A DNA stretch of 64,000 nt from JAEUIX01 sp046156035. GTDB taxonomy: Bacteria; Planctomycetota; Phycisphaerae; Phycisphaerales; UBA1924. The translations under genes were made by a program, and so were the position numbers. A model generated the notes under the pieces. That model was not told the DNA's origin, did no database searches, and saw only the letters and a list, made by a program, of their open reading frames with translations. The stretch's first letter is position 1, and each line of letters begins with the position of its first letter. The stretch lies in contig JBJXEW010000028.1 of NCBI GenBank assembly GCA_046156035.1, positions 62,001 through 126,000 on the forward strand. Direction: 5' to 3'. Shown here one piece after another: positions 23,777-32,786 of this stretch.

Positions 23777-26374
23777 TCACAGCAACGCAATCGGGTCCAC
23801 ATCCACGGCGGTGTGTGTGTCGCTCTTGAGCAGGCCTTTGGCGCGGACGGCTTGCAGGAGCGATTGGATGGTGCCGCGCGTGTGGGCGAGCAGTTCCACC
23901 GCGATGCGATGATGCCCGGCGATGCGTGCGAGCGGGCAGGCAAAGGGGGCGCGCAAGCGGACGGGCGGTGGTGTGGGGGGCCTCGAACCCGAGCCTGCCG
24001 TGGTCCCACTCGGCCCGCTGGTTCGCGCAACCCCCATCGCGTCAATCGCTTCGCGCAGAGCATCGTGCACCGCTCGTGCCGCGGCCACGGCCTTGGGGTG
24101 GTCTTTGTGGCGGCAGACAATGCGGGCCATTCGCGCGGCGGGGGGCAGCCCAGAGCGCACGCGGGTTTCGAGTTCTGCCCTGGCGAAGGCCTCAAAGTCG
24201 TGCCGCGCGGCGAGTTGGATCGCGGGCGAACGCGGCTCCATCGTCTGCACGATCACCAGGCCCGGGTGGTCGGCGCGGCCGGCGCGGCCCGCCACCTGGC
24301 TCACCAGTTGATACGTGCGCTCGCTGGCACGGAAATCCGGCAGGGCCAGGGCCGTGTCGGCGTTGATGACACCCACCAGCCGCACGTTGGGAAAGTCAAG
24401 ACCCTTGGCGATCATCTGCGTGCCCAGCAGCACGCGGGCTTTCCCTTCGGCGAAGCGGTCGAGCGCGCGGAAGTAGTCCTTCGCGGTGCGCATCGTGTCG
24501 CCGTCAAGCCGCAGCAGCGTGTCGTCGATCTTCAGGCCGTGGGGCACGGCGAACTTGCGTTCGAGTTCCTCCTCCACGCGCTGCGTGCCCAGGCCGAAGG
24601 TGTTGACGGTGCCGCGGCAGACGGGGCACGATGCGGGGAGTTTGATCTCGGCCAGGCAGTGATGGCAGCGCACGAAGCCCAGTGAGCCGCCGCGCTCGGG
24701 GCGGGGGGGGTTCGGCAGGCTCGGGCGGTGATACACCATGGTGGCGTCGCACTCGGTGCAGGTGAGCAGCCAGCCGCACTTGGGGTCGGCGCAGGTGATG
24801 TAGTTGGCGTAGCCGCGCCGGTTGAGGAGGAGCATGGCCTGGCCGCCCGCGGCAAGGGTCTGGTCGAGGGCGCGTTCGAGCGTGGGGCCGAGCAGGTGCA
24901 GGTGCCGGTCTCGCCAGCCGGAAACCTGCGAGCGCAGGCGACGTTCATCCGCAAGGTCCACGATCTGCACGCGTGGCATAGGCGAACCGGTGGCGCGAGT
25001 GGGCAGGTGCCAGAGGCGGTATTTGCCCGGTGAGGCACTGGGGACGGGGGGCTGCGCACCGGTGGAGGATGCGGCGTAGCCGATGGCGTTGGCGTAACTC
25101 TCGAGGGATGGTGTGGCGGAACCGAGCACCACGGGGCAGCCGGAGAGATGGGCCCGTTTCACGGCCACATCGCGCCCGTGGTAGCGCGGCAACTGGTCCT
25201 GCTTGTACGAGGAATCGTGCTCTTCATCAACGACGATCAGGCCGAGGTTCGCAAGGGGCGCGAAGACGGCCGAGCGAGCACCCACGACGACGCGGACTGT
25301 GCCTGCCGCGCACGCTGCCCATTGGGCGTGCCGCTGCGAGGAGGAAAGCCCCGAGTGCAGCACGGCCACGGCGGGGCCGAGGCGCTCGATGAACCGGCGG
25401 GACGTTTGAGGCGTGAGGGCGATCTCGGGGACGAGAACGATGGCGGATTGGCCGCGTGCGAGCACGGAGTCGATCACGCGCAGATAGACCTCGGTTTTTC
25501 CGGAGCCGGTCACGCCAAGCACCAGGTGCGGTGTAAACGTGCTGAGCGTCGCGGCGATTCCTGCCACCGCCTCGTGTTGGTGGGGCGTGAGTGTGGGGAG
25601 CGGGCGTGTCACGCTGCCGGTCGCTGCATTTTCTCCGATGGGCTGCGTGTTGGTGGGCAACGTGTCGCTGGGCTGCGCGGAGTGAACTTCTGTGCGCTCC
25701 TCGCGGCTCAGCAGGCCCGCGCCGATCAGGCGCTTCTGCGCGGCGGGCGAGATGCCGTGGCGGGCGTGCAGGTCTTTAGGTGTGATGGGGAACGTTGCCG
25801 CGTCGAGGGCTTGGAGCGCGGCGAGCTTCTTGGCCAGCGCGGGGGAGAGTGGGGGGGGCGCGGAGTCGCTGGTGGTCTGCACGGCCGCGCCGTCGCGTGC
25901 CGTTGGCAGCGCGGGCGACAGCCGCAAGTACGAAACGCGTTTGGTGCCGGTGCCCTTCTTCGCCGCGGCGGGCATCATGGCCCCGAGCACCATGCCCAGC
26001 GGCGTGATGTAGTACTCGGCGATCCAATGTGCGAGGGGGAGAAGGTCTGGGGGGAATGCCGCGCCGCCGGTACCCCCGGTCCCACCCGCGCGATCGAGGA
26101 TGCGTTTCACGCGACCCGGGTTCAGGCCGTCGAGCAGTTCTGCGCCGCCGGCCACCACCACGATGCCGGGTGTGGGGCGGTTGCGGCTGCCCAAGGGCAC
26201 TCGCACGCGGTCGCCCGGCAGCACGTCGGCATCGGCGCGGTAGGTGAGCGTGTTGTCGATGCTGCCCTCGGTGGCGCGTTCGAGCGAGCGCTCGATGGCC
26301 ACGCGCACGTACCGGTCGCCCGGCGTGTGAATGGCGCGTGCGTCTGTCGCGGGCTGGCCGAAAAGATCGGTCAC
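23777..26374 (-). CDS. priA: Primosomal protein N' (replication restart helicase PriA)
   Basis: 865 residues, full length or slightly long. PriA is a 3'-5' superfamily 2 helicase that reloads the replisome at stalled forks. N-terminal DNA-binding part: RVAIERSLERATEGSIDNTLTY and the RVRVPLGSRNRPTPGIVV block. Helicase: Walker A LGVTGSGKTEVYLRV, VPEIALTPQ, DEEHDSSYKQ, GSATPS. The zinc-binding insert has eight Cys (CADPKC, CTEC, CHHC, CPVC). Motif V/VI: GTQMIAKGLDFPNVRLVGVINAD and QVAGRAGRADHPG. A ~35-residue Gly/Ser/Pro insert near residue 800 (GPSGTTAGSGSRPPTPPP) is extra. It is divergent from carA with only 17 bases between starts. Confidence 0.95.
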   Translation of the reverse strand: MTDLFGQPATDARAIHTPGDRYVRVAIERSLERATEGSIDNTLTYRADADVLPGDRVRVPLGSRNRPTPGIVVVAGGAELLDGLNPGRVKRILDRAGGTGGTGGAAFPPDLLPLAHWIAEYYITPLGMVLGAMMPAAAKKGTGTKRVSYLRLSPALPTARDGAAVQTTSDSAPPPLSPALAKKLAALQALDAATFPITPKDLHARHGISPAAQKRLIGAGLLSREERTEVHSAQPSDTLPTNTQPIGENAATGSVTRPLPTLTPHQHEAVAGIAATLSTFTPHLVLGVTGSGKTEVYLRVIDSVLARGQSAIVLVPEIALTPQTSRRFIERLGPAVAVLHSGLSSSQRHAQWAACAAGTVRVVVGARSAVFAPLANLGLIVVDEEHDSSYKQDQLPRYHGRDVAVKRAHLSGCPVVLGSATPSLESYANAIGYAASSTGAQPPVPSASPGKYRLWHLPTRATGSPMPRVQIVDLADERRLRSQVSGWRDRHLHLLGPTLERALDQTLAAGGQAMLLLNRRGYANYITCADPKCGWLLTCTECDATMVYHRPSLPNPPRPERGGSLGFVRCHHCLAEIKLPASCPVCRGTVNTFGLGTQRVEEELERKFAVPHGLKIDDTLLRLDGDTMRTAKDYFRALDRFAEGKARVLLGTQMIAKGLDFPNVRLVGVINADTALALPDFRASERTYQLVSQVAGRAGRADHPGLVIVQTMEPRSPAIQLAARHDFEAFARAELETRVRSGLPPAARMARIVCRHKDHPKAVAAARAVHDALREAIDAMGVARTSGPSGTTAGSGSRPPTPPPVRLRAPFACPLARIAGHHRIAVELLAHTRGTIQSLLQAVRAKGLLKSDTHTAVDVDPIALL

Positions 26375-26391
26375 TCGCGCTACAGTAACGC

Positions 26392-27651
26392 ATGACGAAC
26401 GGATTCGGCACGCCCGTGGTCGGTCGGCTCGCTCTGCAAGACGGGGCGGTGTTCGATGGCCTGGCGTTCGGGGCCGTGGGCAAGGGGCTGGCTGTGGCCG
26501 CGGAGGTGGTGTTCAACACCGCCATGACGGGGTATCAGGAGGCCCTGACGGACCCGAGTTACACCGGGCAAATCCTCGTCATGACCAGCACCATGATGGG
26601 CAACTACGGCATCAACACCGAGGATGTGGAATCCACCAAGGTGCAGGTTTCCGGCTTTGTGGTGAGGGAACTCTCGCGGATCGCGTCGAACTTCCGCTCG
26701 GCTGAAGACCTTTCCACGTACCTCGCCCGGCAAGGTGTGCTGGGCCTGCACGGCATCGACACGCGAGCGCTCACCCGGCGCCTGCGTTCCACCGGCGTGA
26801 TGCAGGGCGTGATCTCCGACCGCGCCGACCTGAGCGACGAACAAATGGTGCAGATGGCCCGCGAGGCACCGTCCATGAATGGCCAGAACCTCGTGCCCCT
26901 GGTGGGGTGCGCGAGCAATCAGACGTGGCGGGAGACGCTGGGCGAGTGGTCGCCCACGGTGCAGTTGCCCGCCCCGCGCTTCGGCGGGCGTGCCAAATCG
27001 TCCAGCCCCAAGCGCTATCGCGTGCTCGCGCTGGATTGCGGGGCCAAGATGAACATTCTCCGGCACCTCGCCGACCGCAACTGCGATGTGAGCGTCGTGC
27101 CGCACGACATTCCCGCGGCCGAGATCAACAAGGCCTACGCGGCCGGCCAGGTGGATGGCCTGTTCATCTCCAACGGCCCCGGAGACCCCGCGGCCGTCGA
27201 GGCCACTATCAACACCCTTCGCGGGGTGATCGGCCCCGGTGTCGCGACGCCCATTCCCACCTTTGGCATCTGCCTGGGCCACCAACTGCTCGCGCTGGCC
27301 ATCGGGGCCAAGACGTACAAGTTGCCCTTCGGCCATCGGGGGGCCAACCAGCCCGTGCAGAACGTGCTGACGGGGCGGGTCGAGATCACCAGCCAGAACC
27401 ACGGGTTTGCGGTCGATCCCGAGTCGCTCAAGGCGGTTGGCGGCGAGCCCACGCACATCCACCTAAATGACCAGACGCTGGCGGGCTTCCGGCTCACCCA
27501 GCGGCCGCTGTTCTGCGTGCAGTATCACCCGGAGGCGTCGCCGGGCCCGCACGACTCCGCTTACCTCTTTGATGCGTTCGTGCAGATGATGGAAGACAAG
27601 CGGCCGACCACGTTCGAGACGCAGCGCCGGCCCGTGACGGTTGGTGTTTGA
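26392..27651 (+). CDS. carA: Carbamoyl-phosphate synthase small (glutaminase) subunit
   Basis: 419 residues. CarA hydrolyses glutamine and passes ammonia to CarB for arginine and pyrimidine synthesis. N-terminal domain: AAEVVFNTAMTGYQEALTDPSYTGQI, SGFVVRELSR, GLHGIDTRALTRRLR. C-terminal class I amidotransferase: SNGPGDPA, nucleophile Cys in FGICLGHQLLALA, HRGANQPV, SQNHGFAV and QYHPEASPGPHDS, giving the full Cys-His-Glu triad. The linker around residues 185-205 (APRFGGRAKSSSPKR) is longer than usual. carB is not in the window; the next gene is an exported protein 160 bases on. Confidence 0.96.
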   Translation: MTNGFGTPVVGRLALQDGAVFDGLAFGAVGKGLAVAAEVVFNTAMTGYQEALTDPSYTGQILVMTSTMMGNYGINTEDVESTKVQVSGFVVRELSRIASNFRSAEDLSTYLARQGVLGLHGIDTRALTRRLRSTGVMQGVISDRADLSDEQMVQMAREAPSMNGQNLVPLVGCASNQTWRETLGEWSPTVQLPAPRFGGRAKSSSPKRYRVLALDCGAKMNILRHLADRNCDVSVVPHDIPAAEINKAYAAGQVDGLFISNGPGDPAAVEATINTLRGVIGPGVATPIPTFGICLGHQLLALAIGAKTYKLPFGHRGANQPVQNVLTGRVEITSQNHGFAVDPESLKAVGGEPTHIHLNDQTLAGFRLTQRPLFCVQYHPEASPGPHDSAYLFDAFVQMMEDKRPTTFETQRRPVTVGV

Positions 27652-27811
27652 CAGGGTGGCAGCGACGATGGGCAGGCGGACGGGCATTGTCCCCCCGCGC
27701 ATCCCTGCACGCAACGTCGTTTACCCATTGCAATAGACATCGTGTTCGGGCGTTGGGTTCTGGTCTGGGGGTCGCGGCTATCTCCCGCGGCTGCTTGTGG
27801 AGGATTCGTCC

Positions 27812-29149
27812 ATGAAACTTCTCTCTGCGTGTGCCCGCGTGTTCGCGGTCGCGTCTGTCGTTGGTCTGGCCGCGAGCGTGGTGGGCGCGCAGAATGTGGT
27901 CGTTGCTCAGCCCGGTGGCGGGGGAGCGCGCATGATGGGCGGCGGCCCCGGGGGCGGCCTGTTCGGCGGCATGGGCGGAGGCAACGACCTTGACCCACGC
28001 CTGAACTCCGAGGCCCTGGCCCGCTATTCCAAGACGCTGGCCCTCTCGGCCGACCAGAGCGACGCGGCCAAGGCCCTGCACGAGAGTTACCTGGCTGCGC
28101 ATCAGGCCAAGGCCGAGGCGTGGCGCGAGGCCATGGAGAAGGCCCGCGACGAGTTCCGCGACAGCCGCGATCCGAGTGTTTTCCAAGACCTTGCCCCCAA
28201 GCGCCAGGAGTTCTCCGAGGGCGTGAACAAGGCCGAGAAGGCCTTTATGGACGACCTGAAGAGCCTGCTCGACGACAAGCAGGCCGCGAACTGGCCGACG
28301 GTGGAACGGGCCCAGCGCCGCGAGGTGAGCATGAAGCGCGGCCTCATGTCGGGCGAGCGGCCGGACCTCGTGAAACTGGTTGACAAACTTGATCTGCCCG
28401 CCGAGGCGAAGGCCCCGATCCTGCCCGTGCTGGAGACCTACGAGCAGGACTTGGATCGTGAACTTGTCAAGCGCGACGAGTTCAGCGACAAGGCCCGCGA
28501 CCAGATGGCCGCGAACGGCGGGGGCATGCGCAACTTCGGCAACCCCGAGGGCATGGCCCAGATCGACGAGATGATCAAGCAAGGGCGCGAGTACGCCGTG
28601 AAGGTGCGCGATGTGAACCGCCGCTACGCACGCCAGATCGAGAGCATGCTGCCCGAGGCCGCCGGGGCGCAGTTCAACGTCGCCTTCCGCAAGGAGAGTT
28701 TCCCCGATATCTACCGCGACCGGCACGGCCAGCGCGTGGTGGAAGCGGCCCTGAAGATGGACGACGTGAGCGCCGACGTGAAGGGCTCGCTCGATGCCGT
28801 CCGCGAGCAGTACGTCCGCGACAGCGCGGCCCTCAACGCCAAGGCCGAGCAGGTCATCGAGCAGCAGGAGGAGAACTTCTCCATCTCCAACATGATGGCC
28901 CGCATGGGCGGGGGTGCTGGCGGCGACCCGGCCCAGCGCGAACTCCGCGAGCAGCGTGAGGCGATCGAGACGGCGACGATCAAGAAGGTGAAGGACCTGC
29001 TCACGCCCGAGCAGCAGGCCAAACTCCCCGAACGCCGCGCCGAGGAACGGGAGCGCGAGCGTGGGGCCCCGGGTGGTCCCGGGGGCGGGGGCGGCAACCG
29101 CCAGAATCGCGGCAACCGCAACAACCAGGCTCCGCAGGGCGGGCTCTAA
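27812..29149 (+). CDS. Exported, largely helical protein with Gly-rich ends (LTxxQ/Spy-like character)
   Basis: 445 residues from ATG 27812, with GGAGG at about 27799-27803. A signal peptide (1-26, ending VVGAQ) is followed by a Gly/Met-rich linker (residues ~35-60: GGGARMMGGGPGGG), then ~330 residues of charged amphipathic helices (ALALSADQSDAAKALHESY, LTPEQQAKLPERRAEE) with probable coiled coil, ending in a Gly/Asn/Arg-rich tail. The LTPEQQAK piece recalls the LTxxQ motif of periplasmic chaperone-like CpxP/Spy proteins, but the protein is far longer, so the link is only suggestive. It directly precedes the secretion operon (110 bases before gspE). Confidence 0.8.
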   Translation: MKLLSACARVFAVASVVGLAASVVGAQNVVVAQPGGGGARMMGGGPGGGLFGGMGGGNDLDPRLNSEALARYSKTLALSADQSDAAKALHESYLAAHQAKAEAWREAMEKARDEFRDSRDPSVFQDLAPKRQEFSEGVNKAEKAFMDDLKSLLDDKQAANWPTVERAQRREVSMKRGLMSGERPDLVKLVDKLDLPAEAKAPILPVLETYEQDLDRELVKRDEFSDKARDQMAANGGGMRNFGNPEGMAQIDEMIKQGREYAVKVRDVNRRYARQIESMLPEAAGAQFNVAFRKESFPDIYRDRHGQRVVEAALKMDDVSADVKGSLDAVREQYVRDSAALNAKAEQVIEQQEENFSISNMMARMGGGAGGDPAQRELREQREAIETATIKKVKDLLTPEQQAKLPERRAEERERERGAPGGPGGGGGNRQNRGNRNNQAPQGGL

Positions 29150-29259
29150 GGGTCCACGGCCCGGGTCCAGCAGGGTGCAGAGCGACGACCCGCCGGGCGG
29201 TTCTTCGGTCTATCGGTGCCCGTTGTGACGATGTGGGTTCCTCGGCAGCCTGATCCGGC

Positions 29260-30822
29260 ATGAACACGTCGATCACCATCCCGCCGCTGACCGACAAGCC
29301 CGCAATCAACGGCGACGCGGCTCGGCTGATTTCGGCCGAGCAGGCCGCGCGTTGCCGGGCCGTGCCCTATGCGTTCGCGGGGCGCCGCTTGCTGGTGGCG
29401 ATGAGCGACATGACCGACGACGCTTCGGCGGACGAGATCGCCACGGTCGCTGCGCGTCCGGTGTGGCGGGTCGAGGCGCCCGTCGCGATCGTGGACGCCA
29501 TGCTCCGCGAGGCCTTCGGCGCCACGGCGACACAGATGGCCGAGCGCCTGAGCGGCGGCGGGCCGGGGGGGGGGCACGGCGAGAGCGAAGATGAACTGCT
29601 CGCCAACCTGCAAGCGGTTGACGCCTCCGACGTGCAGCGCATGGCCGAGGAGCCCTCGGTCATCAACCTCGTCAACCTCATCATCCTTGAGGCCGTCAAG
29701 AGCCGCACCAGCGATATCCACCTCGAACCCTTCGACCGCCAGTTGGTGGTGAAGTACCGGGTTGACGGCGAACTGCGCCCGCAGAACTCGCCCCCCAAGG
29801 CTCTGCAGGCGGCGATCACCAGCCGCGTGAAGATCATGGCGGGCATGGACATCGCCGAGCGCTACGTGCCGCAGGACGGGCACATCACGCTGCGCTTTGA
29901 GGGCCGCAAGATCGACATCCGCGTGAGCACGGTGCCCACGATCTACGGCGAGAGCGTGGTGATGCGTCTTTTGGACAAGCAGTCCATCACGCTGGACCTG
30001 GCGAGTTTGGGCATGGGTGAGGAGCACCGGCGAGAGATGGACCGGCTCATCGCCCTGCCGCACGGCATGGTGCTGGTCACGGGCCCCACCGGCAGCGGCA
30101 AGACCACCACGCTTTATGCCGCGCTCTGCAAACTCTACGACCCCAGCCTCAAGATCATCACGATCGAAGACCCGGTGGAGTACGAACTCACCGGCATCAA
30201 CCAGATTCCCGTGAACCCCGACCGGGGCCTGAGTTTCGCCACCGGCTTGCGGTCGATCCTTCGCCAAGACCCGGACGTGGTGATGGTGGGCGAGATCCGC
30301 GACGCCGAAACGGCCGAGATCGCAGTGCGTGCCGCGCTCACCGGGCACCTGATCTTCAGCACGCTCCACACCAACGACGCGGCCAGCGCCATCGGCCGCC
30401 TGCTGGACATGGAGATCGAGCCGTTCCTCCTCGCCAGCGTCGTGGAGGGCGTGCTGGCCCAGCGGCTGGGGCGGCGCATCTGCCGCGCGTGCCGAGCGCC
30501 CGTGCCGATCCCCGAGGCCCTCCAGCACCGCATCCTGCCCGATGAGCGGCCGCTCTTTCCGAGCATGACCTCTTTTCGCGGCGTCGGCTGCAAGGAGTGC
30601 GAGAACAGCGGCTACCACGGGCGGCTGGGGTATTACGAACTGCTGACCATCACGCCGGCGATGCGGGCGGCCATCACGCAGGGCCGCACCAGCACGCCCG
30701 AACTCACCAAGACGGCCGATGCGAGCCACGTCTCGATGCGCCGCGACGGCCTAGTGAAGGCCTCGCGCGGCGAGACCACGCTCGAAGAGGTGCTGCGGGC
30801 CACGCAGGATGTGGAGGGGTAA
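29260..30822 (+). CDS. gspE: Type II secretion system ATPase GspE
   Basis: 520 residues. Cytoplasmic hexameric ATPase that drives pseudopilus assembly. A short N-terminal MshE/GspE-N-like part (1-90), a Gly-rich link (98-108), then the ATPase: SDIHLEPFDR (151-160), Walker A GPTGSGKTTT (275-284), Asp box IIT(I)EDPVE (299-307), Walker B DVVMVGEIRD (339-348), His box TGHLIFSTLHTND (361-373). A tetracysteine-type metal site is visible as CRAC and CKEC. It is the first gene of a co-directional cluster to about 43.3 kb. A repeat array begins right after the stop, so gspF is not overlapped as the later genes are. Confidence 0.95.
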   Translation: MNTSITIPPLTDKPAINGDAARLISAEQAARCRAVPYAFAGRRLLVAMSDMTDDASADEIATVAARPVWRVEAPVAIVDAMLREAFGATATQMAERLSGGGPGGGHGESEDELLANLQAVDASDVQRMAEEPSVINLVNLIILEAVKSRTSDIHLEPFDRQLVVKYRVDGELRPQNSPPKALQAAITSRVKIMAGMDIAERYVPQDGHITLRFEGRKIDIRVSTVPTIYGESVVMRLLDKQSITLDLASLGMGEEHRREMDRLIALPHGMVLVTGPTGSGKTTTLYAALCKLYDPSLKIITIEDPVEYELTGINQIPVNPDRGLSFATGLRSILRQDPDVVMVGEIRDAETAEIAVRAALTGHLIFSTLHTNDAASAIGRLLDMEIEPFLLASVVEGVLAQRLGRRICRACRAPVPIPEALQHRILPDERPLFPSMTSFRGVGCKECENSGYHGRLGYYELLTITPAMRAAITQGRTSTPELTKTADASHVSMRRDGLVKASRGETTLEEVLRATQDVEG

Positions 30823-30952
30823 GAAAATGAGCAAATCGCAAAGGGGCAAAGGGACAAATTCGGAGCGGAACACATACGTGCCGATGCGCCGTGCTGCTTT
30901 GTGCGACAGCGCTCCATTTGCCCCTTTGCCCATTTGCCATTTGGCCCTTTGA
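30823..30952. repeat. Inverted pair of octamer-like arrays between gspE and gspF
   Basis: The left array (about 30830-30860: GCAAA, GGGGCAAAG, GGACAAAT units) and right array (about 30914-30950: CATTTGCC and CCTTTGCC units) share a perfect 13-bp inverted repeat (30838-30850 with 30917-30929). In another register, about 20 of 22 bases pair through to GGAGCG/CGCTCC. The gspF TTG start lies at the right end of the array. In the mRNA this predicts a long hairpin inside the operon. Confidence 0.7.
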
Positions 30953-32208
30953 ACTTGCCCACCTTCCGCTACATCCCGGCCACCACCGCCAACGGCCTGG
31001 CCGCGGGCGTGATCGATGCGCCCGACCGTGCCGCGGCGGTGCGCAGCCTGATCTCGCGCGGCATCACGCCGGCCAGTGTGGACGTGATGGCCGCCGGCGC
31101 TCCGGTGGCGAAGGCCTCGACCAGCGGCCCCGCTGCGCGCATCACGAGGCCCTCACCCCGGCGCGGCCGCGCCATGAACCTGGCCGAGACGGCCTCGTTC
31201 GTGAAAGAACTCGCCACGGCGATTCTCGCCGGCCTGCCGATGGTGCCCGCGCTGCGCACGCTCGCCAAGCAGGGCCGCACGCCCGCGCAGCGCGAGATGA
31301 TCGCCCACCTCATCGCCGAGGTGGAGCAGGGCCGCACGCTGGCCGACGCCGCGGCGAGTTGGGGGCCGCCCTTCTCCGAACTGGTGGTGAACCTGATGCG
31401 CGCCGGCGAGGCCTCCGGCCGCCTGGGCGAGGTTCTGGAGCAATCGGCGGACCTCTTGGAGAAGGACCTGGCGCTGCGCCGGTCGCTCCTGGCGGCGACG
31501 CTCTACCCCGCGATCCTCGCCACGCTGGTGTGCGCCGCCGTGGCGGTGATGACCACCGTCATCATCCCGCGCGTGCTCGCGCCCCTCAAGGGCCAACTCA
31601 AGACGCTCCCCCTCCCCACGCGCATTGTCCAAGGCGCGGCGGAGTTCTTCGGCCAGTGGTGGTGGCTCATCATCCTCGCGCTGGGCATCGGCATCCTTCT
31701 GTGGCGCCGGGCCATGGCCACGCCCGGCCCGCGTCTGGCCATTGATTCGTTCACGCTCCGTGTGCCGGTGGTGGGGCCCTTGGTGCGCGATGCGCTCGTG
31801 GCCCGCTTTACACGCACGCTGGGCACGCTGGTGAGCGCGGGGCTGCCCGTGCTCTCGGCCCTGAGGCTCACGGGTGCCACGCTCACGAACCACGCCATGC
31901 GCGCCGCGATCCGCAGCGTGTGCGATCAGGTGTCGGCGGGCCGCACCATTGCCGAGCCGCTGGAGAAGGCGGGCCTCTTCCCGCCGCTGCTCGTGCAGAT
32001 CGTGAGCCTGGGCGAGCGTTCGGGCAAACTGCCGCAACTGCTGCTGCAGGCCGCTGGTTCGCTCGACACGCGCACGGAGATGCGCGTGAAGGTTGTGACC
32101 AATATTCTCCCGCCGATCCTCGTGGTCATCGCCGCGGCGGTGGCGGGCGGGGTGGTGGCGGCGATCATCCTGCCCCTGCTGGACATGCAGGAGGCGATCC
32201 CGAAGTAG
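30949..32208 (+). CDS. gspF: Type II secretion system inner-membrane platform protein GspF
   Basis: About 419 residues. Two T2SSF domains are seen: FVKELATAILAGLPMVPALRTLAKQ ... FSELVVNLMRAGEASGRLGEVLEQSADLLEKD with a transmembrane helix (LVCAAVAVMTTVII), then RFTRTLGTLVSAGLPVLSALRLTGA and VSLGERSGKLPQLLLQAA with a final helix (IAAAVAGGVVAAIILPL). GspF links the ATPase to pseudopilus assembly. The start is uncertain: TTG codons at 30949 or 30955 give NLPTFRYIPAT, typical for GspF, while GTG 30901 would add repeat-derived residues. No good ribosome site is seen, consistent with a repeat having been placed in front of the gene. Confidence 0.9.
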   Translation: MNLPTFRYIPATTANGLAAGVIDAPDRAAAVRSLISRGITPASVDVMAAGAPVAKASTSGPAARITRPSPRRGRAMNLAETASFVKELATAILAGLPMVPALRTLAKQGRTPAQREMIAHLIAEVEQGRTLADAAASWGPPFSELVVNLMRAGEASGRLGEVLEQSADLLEKDLALRRSLLAATLYPAILATLVCAAVAVMTTVIIPRVLAPLKGQLKTLPLPTRIVQGAAEFFGQWWWLIILALGIGILLWRRAMATPGPRLAIDSFTLRVPVVGPLVRDALVARFTRTLGTLVSAGLPVLSALRLTGATLTNHAMRAAIRSVCDQVSAGRTIAEPLEKAGLFPPLLVQIVSLGERSGKLPQLLLQAAGSLDTRTEMRVKVVTNILPPILVVIAAAVAGGVVAAIILPLLDMQEAIPK

Positions 32209-32211
32209 GGG

Positions 32212-32381
32212 AAGGCACGAAGGCACAAGGGCACAAGGGCACAAAGGCACAAAGGCACAAAGAACAGTTGCCGTCTAGCAAAGGATGACCATGAACTCCA
32301 CCGCAGGGAATCTTGAGAAGCACCACTCTCGGGCCCGGTCCAGCTTTGTGCCTCCGTGCCTTTGTGCCTCCGTGCCTTCAC
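32212..32381. repeat. Inverted octamer arrays between gspF and gspG; right arm overlaps the gspG leader
   Basis: Left array 32212-32262: six to seven consecutive octamers of the AAGGCACA type, starting 3 bases after the gspF stop. Right array 32344-32381: four octamers of the complement (GTGCCTCC, GTGCCTTT, GTGCCTCC, GTGCCTTC). Between them is about 80 bases of unrelated sequence. The right array is inside the open frame of gspG. Confidence 0.85.
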
Positions 32382-32785
32382 GTGGCTTCACCATCGTCGA
32401 GATCATCGTGGTGATCGTGATCATCGGCATTCTCGCCACGCTCATCGCGCCGCGATTGCTCAGCCGCGTTGGTGACGCGAAGATCACCGCGGCCAAGAGC
32501 AAGGCCAACACCATCGCCACGTCGCTCCAGACGTTCATGCTGGATTGCGGCAGCCTGCCCGGCGGCGCGACGCTCGATGTGCTGATGAACCGCCCCGGCG
32601 ACATTGATCCGTCGGCGTGGAAGGGGCCGTACCTGCAGAACAGCGAGCAACTGCTCGACCCGTGGGGCCAGCCCTTCATCCTGATCGTGCCGGGCAAGAA
32701 GAACGTGGACTTCGACATCGTCTCGTACGGGGCCGACAAGCAGCCCGGGGGCGAGGGCGACAACGCCGACGTGACGGCGCCGTGA
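32291..32785 (+). CDS. gspG: Type II secretion major pseudopilin GspG
   Basis: 164 residues from ATG 32291 (AAGGA just upstream); a GTG at 32372 would give a much shorter leader (PSRG). The prepilin peptidase site is SRG|FTIVEIIVVIVIIGILATLIAPRLL, with Glu at +5, followed by the long N-terminal helix. The rest fits GspG: KSKANTIATSLQTFMLDCGSLP and WGQPFILIVPGKKN, with the KxxDFDIVSYGADKQPGGEG calcium-loop region. With the ATG start the 32-residue leader includes SFVPPCLCASVPSRG, encoded by the octamer array. Mature length (~132) is normal. This protein forms the pseudopilus shaft. Confidence 0.9.
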   Translation: MNSTAGNLEKHHSRARSSFVPPCLCASVPSRGFTIVEIIVVIVIIGILATLIAPRLLSRVGDAKITAAKSKANTIATSLQTFMLDCGSLPGGATLDVLMNRPGDIDPSAWKGPYLQNSEQLLDPWGQPFILIVPGKKNVDFDIVSYGADKQPGGEGDNADVTAP

Positions 32786-32786
32786 C

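Noticed and set aside
30823..32381. The octamer arrays considered as a CRISPR array
   Set aside because: Units are 8 bp with no spacers and no cas genes nearby.
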